64,000 nucleotides of DNA from Setomelanomma holmii (lineage: Eukaryota; Ascomycota; Dothideomycetes; Pleosporales; Phaeosphaeriaceae). The DNA lies in assembly GCA_010015745.1 (NCBI GenBank), contig ML978159.1, positions 62,001-126,000 on the forward strand, written 5' to 3'. Shown piece by piece: positions 56,898-64,000 of this stretch. Below the pieces are notes generated by a model. It was not told where the DNA came from, did not search any database, and saw only the letters and a program-made list of their open reading frames with translations. Position 1 is the first letter of the stretch. The number at the start of each line of letters is the position of its first letter. The translations under genes and the position numbers were made by a program.

Positions 56898-58411
56898 CTA
56901 TGCTCTCTCGGCCTCTCTATCTGGCATATGGAGGAATGTCCACAAGATCAACAAATCATATGACACCTTCATAAGACCTGCGCTTCCCAACATGATACGC
57001 CATGATCTTGCCGCAGCTAATACGCCCGAAGTCCCAATTCCGCCTGCCTGTGCAATCGTCTTGATAATATTGACTATGCCTAGTATCGCAGTTCTCTCCT
57101 CTGGTCTCATAACAGCTGCCAGAAAAGCCTGGCGAGGCGCTTGATCCATGCTTTGCGTGCACGCCCTCAAGGCTAGAAGGGCCATGGACGCCAGCGTTCC
57201 CGGAGATCCTGGGTTTGGGAAGGGTATCAGACCAAGAAGGATTGCTGACGGAAGATGCGTGAAGGTCATGGTCTTGAGTGGACCTAGGCGTCGTGCTAGT
57301 GGTAGTGCGACGAGGTTGGACAAGGTGGCTAGGATGTTGGTGGTGAAGAATAGGGTACCCAGAGTTCCGGGCTCGATGTTGTGATAGGTAGTGAAGAAGT
57401 ACGTGAGCCATGATGGTGATGCCATGCCGGATGCAAACGAGTCCAATGTGAACAGGAAGATGAGGCGGAGCAAGATCAGAAGAGACTTGGAAGATATTTG
57501 GGGCAGGAGGGAACGAATACGCGACGTGGTGCTTGAGTCTGCGGGCTTGGGGCCTTGTTGAGATTGTGGCGTATTTGTTTGTCGGGGAGCTGGACGGTTT
57601 CCTTCCGCTGAGCTTCGTGGAGATGATGACTGTGATAGAAGGCCTTCATCCTCGTCCTCGAGCTCAAAAACCTCTTGGTACTCGATTTCCGGGTGTTGGA
57701 GTTCGACTCCAGGGCTTAGTGCCAGAACAAGCAGTAATTTGGCTATTCCTAGTGTAGCGTACAGAGCGAAGATGATGCGGTATGCTTTGACTTCGTTCGT
57801 GGCAACGCCGTGCGAGAGTACTTGAACAAGCCACCCGCTCGTGATTGTTCCAAGGGCAGCACCGGCTGTGCCACACATGTTGTACCATGCGAAGATATCT
57901 GTCCGAACATCCTTTTCCGTGAGCTGAGATAGTATCGACTCTTCAACTGCTCGAAATGGACCAATCTCGTTACCACTGGCTGAGTTAGTGGACTATATCT
58001 TGCTACTACAAATCACGTGTTATGAGCGTACCTTGGACTTATGACTCCCACCACGCTCGCAACAACGAGCACCCAGTACGTACTGCTCGATGCGAAGACG
58101 CCGCCGCTCACTGTCATCAAGATGGCGCCAAGAGCTAGGATCTTCCGCCGACCAATTTGGTCCGTGATCAAGACAAGGACAAAACTGATAAGAGCGTCGC
58201 CCAGCATGGTCAGGGTCATGAATAGCCCGGCAAGCTTGTCTGATATCCCCAGTGACGCCAAGAAATGCACGAGGATGAGGAAGGTAGCTCCATACGCGAA
58301 GAGACGGAAGAAGCGTTGCGCGAATAGCAGTTTGACATCGCGTGTGGATTTGAGGACCGTGGAAACTCCAGTCCCGTTCAGGGCGCTGGTAATGTGTTCT
58401 TTTGCGCCCAT
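56898..58411 (-). CDS. MFS transporter
   Basis: Exons 58411-58032 and 57975-56898 give 485 aa. Major-facilitator marks: the loop 2-3 motif DQIGRRKILALGA, a long hydrophilic central loop (ELEDEDEGLLSQSSS and on) between two sets of about six membrane spans, and a second-half loop reading ARRLGPLKTMTF. The intron joins VISPS to GNEIGPFRAVEES. Substrate unknown; the sequence around GNEIGPFRA resembles fungal drug/H+ or nutrient symporter relatives. An in-frame ATG at 58522 would add 37 hydrophilic residues. It is divergent from a second MFS gene 408 bp away. Confidence 0.85.
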
Positions 58412-58819
58412 TTTGAGTCGTCTTTCATGGAGAAGAAGTTGAGGTGCAAGAATCTCTTGATGCCCACTTTCTCGCTGACTTCGATTGTTCCTGGGTGCGG
58501 AAGGAGAGTGACTTTGAGGCATTTAACTGCTCGTACATGAGCGAGAATTTGCGCAAGGTCAAAACTAGTTCTCGATGATTCGGACTTGTCGGACTTGTTT
58601 ATCAGATTCACGGTAGTCATAAGTAAGGGTGGTGATAGGTTCACCGAAGCGGGGAAGTCGTGGCTTGGCAAATCTGATAAGAAAGACGCGTGTACGCATC
58701 ATTACTACGAACTTCGAGTCGCTGTTGTTGAACTCGTTTTTCTTGTGTTCACTGAAGCAATTGCTCAAGCTTTTTGGCGCGCTGGCCGTTTTCGCGTCGC
58801 CTGTACCTGTCTTCCAAAG
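58412..58819. promoter_or_regulatory. divergent spacer between two MFS genes
   Basis: 408 bp separating the two start codons; both promoters must be here, which would allow co-regulation. No named site recognised. Confidence 0.5.
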
Positions 58820-60471
58820 ATGTCTCTCTGGTCATTGCCTCATAAGGTAAGCCCTTTCTCCATACCTGAGTCAGTGCTCAGCTGATTACAGTTAGACACA
58901 ACTATTCGTGCTTATGCTCGCCCGACTCACAGACTCCCTAACAGCACACTCTATCCATGTGAGACAAGCTTTATCAGCTTACATATCCTCATTAACATGC
59001 CACGCAGTCGTACATGTTCTTCCAAATCCGACATTTCAATCCCAATGCTCCAGTGGCGACTATCATAACACAATGCGGCTTGCTCGTGGGTGCCAAAACC
59101 GCTGCCCATGTTTGCACAGGCCTAGTTTGGGGCCGATTGGCAGATTCAGCGTTAAAAAGTAGAAAGATTGTCCTGGTTGTAGGTCTGTTAGCTTCTAGTG
59201 TCGTGACTGTAGGTTATGGATTCTCAACGACCTTTCCGCAAGCTATTGCCTGGCAGATGCTGGATGGTGCTTTGAATGCAAATGTAGCAATGGCCAGATG
59301 CATGACTGCAGAGCTGCAACCCGAGAAAAGGTATGTCACATAAGCGAGTACAGGGGCCGCCAGTGTTGACCATCTAGATAGCCATCGCGTAAGGGCCTTC
59401 ACCTTGCTTCCACTATTCGCGAACTTCGGCGCAGTACTAGGCCCACTGATAGGAGGCTTCCTTTCGTCAGCGAATACTCAGCACAGCATCGTTCCCGGAT
59501 ATCCCTATGCCATGCCCAACATATGTGTTGCTGCGATCGAAGCTATGGTAGCTATTGCCGTACTCGTTTCCGTCACCGATTCGTTTCGTGATGACCAAAA
59601 GAAAAGATCTGAGCCATCTTTCGCGACTGCACCAGCTGATTCCACGGGTCTAGCCAAGAGTACAGTTGAAGAGGACGTCAACGAGACCACTGCACTGCTG
59701 CACAGCGATCCTGCTGTTGCCGGTAATCACGAGACTCGAATTGGAAGCGTTCACCCTGATTTTTCAACTATGCCGTTCAAGGCGATATGGACTCCGAACG
59801 TCCTTAGAACAATGTTCGCACAGTTCGTCATCGTAGGCCATCTAGGAACTTTTGCTACCTTGTGGGCCTTGTTACTCAGCCTACCAGTGGCATCATCCCG
59901 GATTGAACACCCACTATTCCACTTCTCTGGAGGCTTAGGACTTCAACCACACACCGTGGGATTCGTGCTTTCAGCATTTGGTCTCGCGGGTATCTTCTTG
60001 CAGATCCTTGTGTATCCCGGTCTCCAAGAGAGATGGGGAACCATTCGCGTCTGGAGAGGAGCCCTTTACCTGTTCCCCATCGTGTACTTCATCGCTCCGT
60101 TCTGCGCATTGGTCCCTCTACTTGGAAGGAATGCAGGACCACGGGACTCGGGTTTATATGCCTTTATTCAATGGTCTGCGCTGCTCAGTGTGCTCATTCT
60201 CTTCGCTGCTGGTCGGACAGGAGTTGTACCTGCCACGAGCTTGTTGATCAACGAATGTACGCCTCATGCAAGCGTACGCGGGACTATACACACCACTGGC
60301 GTCATTTGCAGTAATCTCAGCAAGTCTGTATTTCCCCCCATGGCGCTTGCAGTCATGGGATACGGGTTGCAGAATGGTGTTGTAGGTTTGGGATTCTGGT
60401 TCGTAGCGATTCTGGCATTGTTGAGCATCGTTGCAAGCATCCAGGTGCGTGAGGGTACCAATGGGGAATGA
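58820..60471 (+). CDS. MFS transporter (fungal drug/metal-type)
   Basis: Exons 58820-58846, 58896-58958, 59008-59330 and 59382-60471 give 500 aa. After the short first two exons (SLWSLPHK|TQLFVLMLARLTDSL), the protein reads YMFFQIRHFNPNAP and the MFS loop GLVWGRLADSALKSRK. GAVLGPLIGGFLSS is motif C-like, typical of antiporters. A hydrophilic central loop (residues about 210-265) includes NETTALLHSDP, and a second half-bundle follows. Layout resembles the fungal transporter group related to plant ZIF and drug:H+ antiporters. Substrate unknown. The 27-nt first exon and the acceptor GTTAG were fixed by frame and by the family N-terminus. Confidence 0.85.
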
Positions 60472-60560
60472 GGATAATTGATAGGTCATGTAAAGAAGAT
60501 TTGGTGGACGGAATTAGCTGGAAATGGAAGTGGGGCGCGCTTTCTATGTATTCTAGCGTC

Positions 60561-60660
60561 TACCATTTCCAGCGCCTACCATTTCCAGCGCCTACCATTT
60601 CCAGCGCCTACCATTTCCAGCGCCTACCATTTCCAGCGCCTACCATTTCCAGCATCTACC
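60561..60660. repeat. 16-bp minisatellite, six copies
   Basis: The unit TACCATTTCCAGCGCC begins at 60561, 60577, 60593, 60609, 60625 and 60641, with a partial copy at 60657; the sixth copy changes near its end (AGCATC). It ends 44-48 bp before the ATG of the exchanger gene, so it is in the promoter or 5' UTR. Confidence 0.95.
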
Positions 60661-60703
60661 AACCTCAGCATCGCTCTGTCCTCTCCATCGTCCCAATACG
60701 ACA

Positions 60704-61886
60704 ATGGCGAACGCCGACGTGCTCACCTACAACATCTCCACCTTCATCGCCGCCCTTTTCCTCCTAGAATTCGGCGCAGATAAATTTATCGACCATACTG
60801 CCATCGTCGCTCGTCGCACCAGCATCCCAGAGACACTCATCGGTCTTCTTACTGCGGGAGCGGAGTGGGAAGAGGTATTGCGACCTTAATTCCTTGCAAA
60901 TATCACATCTGACGTCATAGCTCGCCGTCGTAATTGCATGCCTTGCACGGAACCGCACATCTCTGGCCATCGGGAATATCGTGGGCTCTGCTATTTCCAA
61001 TGTCTTGGGCGCCTTCTCCCTAGGTCTTATATTCCATGACAAGGACACGCCAATTGAGTTTGATCGGAGCTCACGTATATATTCTCTCGTTCTGCTAGTT
61101 TTAACGACTTTCGTAACGCCGATAGCGTACTTTTCGACAGGGACAATATGGCTTGCTAGCGGTGCTGTCCTAATCGCGTTCTTCGTTGTTTATGTCGGCT
61201 CGGTGGGTTGGGGGATTAGCAGGGGAAGCTTGACTGCGCCAGAAGACTCCGAAGACGAGAGCAGTGATGACGAGAGCACAATTGATGTCACAGAGAGGAC
61301 GCCTATTCTGGCTGATCAGAGTCCAGACGTGACCTCCGGATCCGAATCTCTCAGACCAGTGAACCAAGAAGTCGGCTCATCACCACTGAGACGAAGTCAC
61401 AAAACGCGCCAATCCCTACGATACCATCTATCCTACCTCTTCCTCGGCTTCCTCGCCATCTGTCTTGCCGGCTATATACTCTCTCACGCCGCCACTACCC
61501 TTGCCGACGAATTCGCTATCTCAGACGTACTTTTCGGCGTCGTACTCCTCTCCATCGCGACTACACTTCCCGAGAAGTTTGTCGCAGTCGTGAGCGGTCA
61601 CCGGGGCCATGCTGGTATTCTCGTTGCCAATACAGCTGGCAGTAATATATTCCTCTTATCACTGTGCTTGGGGATTGTCATGCTGGATACCTCGGGGCAG
61701 CTCGAGCGTGGTAATACAAACGTTGCGGAATTGAGTGTGCTGTGGGGTTCGTCACTTGCATTTACTGCGACTGTTTGGGTTGGCGGCAGTTTCAGTCGAT
61801 TGATCGGAGCTGTGTTGCTAATTGCTTATGTGGTCTTCATAGTGCTGGAGTTCACGGTGTTCCACCATATCGATAGAGGCAATTGA
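60704..61886 (+). CDS. cation/Ca2+ exchanger (Na_Ca_ex family)
   Basis: Exons 60704-60874 and 60921-61886 give 378 aa. Two alpha-repeats are clear: GAEWEE|LAVVIACLARN with GNIVGSAISN (about 52-90), and FGVVLLSIATTLPEKFVAVV with ANTAGSNIFL (about 245-285), each with the conserved acidic residue and the GN/GS helix motif. About ten membrane spans surround an acidic cytosolic loop (EDSEDESSDDEST). Such proteins exchange Ca2+ or other cations for H+ or Na+ across vacuolar, Golgi or mitochondrial membranes. At 378 aa it is shorter than yeast Vcx1. A 16-bp minisatellite lies just upstream. Confidence 0.9.
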
Positions 61887-62204
61887 TGTCTTAAAGACTA
61901 GATTCGACCAAGATCTAATCTGATACATACATTCGAGACGCGATGAGCGTCACTACGAAAGGTAAATCATGGAAAACCAGGATTTTCTCGGGAATATGAT
62001 AAAGCAAGATCATCAGAGGCTGTGCGAAAGGAACGGGGTGATCAAGTAGTCTTCTACAAAAGGCAAGGACCGCTAAAGTTATCGGAATGTGAGGAAAGCC
62101 CAATGAGCATTTACAAGCCTCCACTGTTGACATGACGACCGCGATTGGACTTACGCGATTAATCCAACCTAAAACAACGTTGTGGTGTTTTTACCATGCG
62201 AAGC
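61887..62204. other. intergenic, convergent 3' ends
   Basis: 318 bp between the exchanger gene and the broken membrane-protein gene. Nothing recognised. Confidence 0.55.
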
Positions 62205-63054
62205 TCATGCTGACTTGACTTCAAGAGCAATCTGCGCAATCTGGAGCGCGACCTGAGTGAAGCCTAAGAGGATCCCGGTACCACCAATGATCAGGACGGC
62301 CCAGAAGGTGAACCATGATGCTGAGTCCCTTTTGTCGTTCCAGAGTTCTCGCCAGGTTCTTCGTCGTTTGTCTGCAAAGTGCTGCGCTACAATAGCAAGT
62401 CTACTTCATAGGATTGGGAAGCCCTGGCTGAGAACGTATGTGTCATGTACTCGTAGTCCGACCGTGTGAGTGCAATTTTCTTACCGCATAGTTCCAAGAG
62501 GAGTCTATCAGTGCAGCCAGAAGGCAGGTTCGAGAATGGGTCCAAAAAGCGGAAGAGCTGACGAGATCGTTTGTCTTGACCGAACAAGAGCCGGTAAGAC
62601 AGCATTGTTTCGCGTAGCAGGTCATCGACTTCGTCACGGGTCGCCCAATGCGATGCAGCGTTAGGAGGCGCTGCACAACAATGTAATGTTGTGTCCGCGG
62701 TACAGCCCTGCCTCTCGAGTAGGTGGCATTTACAAAATGAAGGAAAACGAAACAGGTAAAGCGTGTTCGTGTCGGGTCAAACTCAAGATGACAAGCTAGA
62801 ACATCGATCCACTTCACACAAATTCTGCCCACACGCGTCAAGAGATGGGCGGTGAAGGAATCTGGAGAGATTGTCTTCTGTTTGGTGAAGGCTTTCTGGT
62901 CGTCGTCTGAGGCAGGCGCACTGAAATTGCGCCGGGGTAACATCACCCCAAATTCCATGAGGAAGTCGAATAATGGTTTGCGCGCGGAGACATGGTCCTG
63001 CTTCAGATCCATATATGCCTGGGGTCGGTGGCCCTCGGTCTCGTCGACGATCAT
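62205..63054 (-). pseudogene. broken fungal hypothetical membrane-protein gene
   Basis: Three frames hold one apparent protein. From the ATG at 63054: RPQAYMDLKQDHVSARKPLF ... SFTAHLLTRVGRICVKWIDV ... HLEFDP. At the CCC run (62774-62776) sense passes to a second frame (TNTLYLFRFPSFC ... LSYRLLFGQDKRSRQLF ... TDRLLLELCGKK), as if one base were missing. Near 62400-62460 it passes to a third frame ending at 62205 (RRRTWRELWNDKRDSASWFT, then a hydrophobic span FWAVLIIGGTGILLGF). A TGA at about 62425 interrupts this last part. The pattern (soluble domain, W-DKRDS-W, C-terminal membrane helix) fits a large fungal family of unknown function. Confidence 0.6.
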
Positions 63055-63125
63055 AAATTGACTTCATGGGCTTGAGCCGATGTCAGGCTCATACAGTAAT
63101 GTTTGCCAGCCAACAACAGCAAAAA

Positions 63126-63652
63126 CTAGGTTTCTAGCTCAAAAAGGAGTTCTGGTTCCTTGCCCACGTCGATCATTTCCTTTTCGATGAGCTTCATTAC
63201 GACATCGTTGATAGCAGACTCGCCCTTTACGACGTGTCTCCACACTTCTTTCCACACAGCTAGGAAGCCCGATGAGGTTACTTCGTCCGACTGGGACTCT
63301 GACTGTGGTATGATCGTGTACAGCTCGCAAGGCTGGCTTGCTATTTGGTAGCGGACCCAACCATCGTACCATGAGTCAGCGGAGTGATTGTGCTTCGCTT
63401 CAGAACCGAGGAAAGGAGTGGCGACTATCACGTCTTTTTGTCGGCTGGTTCGGGTGCGACCTGCTACAGACGTAAGTCAGCTTCGCACCCAGCATCATCA
63501 CATCGGTGAATCAGCTTACCAGAGGACGTCTGCGGACTCAAATGCCTTATCAGACTGTCCATTCGGGTGTTATGAGTGTCAAGCTCAGTGCTGACTCGAT
63601 TTGAATTGCCACGCTGGGCAGCTGTAGGCTCCTTTTCTTGCAATAGCGACAT
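63126..63652 (-). CDS. hypothetical protein, 156 aa
   Basis: Exons 63652-63520 and 63463-63126 (GTAAGC...TGTAG intron, 56 nt) give 156 aa. A polar N-terminus with coiled-coil character (STELDTHNTRMDSLIRHL) is followed by a predicted globular part (DSWYDGWVRYQIASQPCEL; GFLAVWKEVWRHVVKGESAI; VVMKLIEKEMIDVG). No signal peptide or membrane span. It lies directly upstream of the broken gene at 62205-63054 on the same strand, 71 bp away. The two might once have been one transcription unit or one gene, but this is speculative. I do not recognise a named domain. Confidence 0.65.
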
Positions 63653-64000
63653 GGCGGAAACTGTCAATGGCGGTGACCAACATTGCGAAGTAATATACAG
63701 CTGTGAGGCTGAGTTTTGTTGCATGACCAAGTTGGGAACAAAGTGAGCCCCATCATCAGCCTCGTTGCCTTTCGAGCATGAAGGCGCCGCCTATCTTTCG
63801 ATGCTATACATGACGACGATCAGATAAAATCCGACGAATGCTCAAGTACAAGGCACCGCTTCGCAGTCGAACTTGCGGTCATAATTGGATGTTGGAGGAC
63901 TTGAGTTGTTGTCTTGACGAGAACTATGGTAAGGGGGGAGGCGCAGTCAGCGCCGCGTGGAGCGTGGACCGTGTCAGTGGTGCCTTTCCCTCCTTTGGTC
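63653..64000. other. intergenic, window end
   Basis: Promoter side of the 156-aa gene. No further gene start is recognisable before the window ends. Confidence 0.5.

Noticed and set aside
60561..60660. CRISPR-like array
   Set aside because: Units are directly adjacent with no spacers; a minisatellite in a eukaryote.

Overview
The window is nuclear DNA of a filamentous ascomycete. The evidence is short 46-90 nt spliceosomal introns, ascomycete-restricted families (HET, CFEM, 2EXR-like, GPI-anchored Ala/Ser proteins), a fungal hAT transposase and single-gene transcription on both strands. Gene content looks most like a dothideomycete, but no species can be named from the sequence. No tRNA, rRNA, CRISPR array or bacterial operon was seen. 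Exon coordinates below were derived by eye from GT/AG sites and reading frame.

Layout. 1-4.7 kb is a transposon graveyard: a decayed hAT transposase lies against a HET-domain gene that is itself broken by an LTR-like insert and cut at its 5' side by a 162-bp MITE. From 4.7 to 10.5 kb are a broken secreted-protein gene, an SDR, a CHORD/CS co-chaperone, a glutaredoxin-like protein and an HpcH/HpaI aldolase. This block is bounded by two inverted, nearly identical copies of the MITE. Exchanging the inner flanks restores perfect 8-bp target duplications at both copies, so the block has been inverted by recombination between them. 11-15.4 kb holds a small hypothetical gene and three tandem F-box-like/2EXR paralogues. 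15.8-23.6 kb holds a stomatin-like mitochondrial SPFH protein, kynurenine formamidase, a GPI-anchored repeat protein, a larger F-box-like gene and a CFEM protein with two look-alike introns.

26-44 kb is mostly housekeeping: Prp46, an Mdm1/SNX-type PXA-RGS-PX protein, a second SDR, a secreted GH12 glucanase, Vps25, an Rtt107/Brc1 BRCT protein, a peroxisomal (SKL) alpha/beta hydrolase, a broken F-box gene and Apq12. 45-51 kb is gene-poor apart from one membrane protein and contains a 91-bp tandem duplication. 51-64 kb holds the exosome nuclease Dis3 divergent from V-ATPase subunit H, two divergent MFS transporters, a cation/Ca2+ exchanger preceded by a 16-bp minisatellite, a broken two-part membrane gene and a small hypothetical gene.

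No single pathway links the genes; neighbours share promoters (CHORD/glutaredoxin, DIS3/VMA13, the MFS pair) rather than a cluster function. I found no convincing new multi-gene system. The strongest original signal is the MITE-mediated inversion, followed by the paralogous introns in the CFEM gene.
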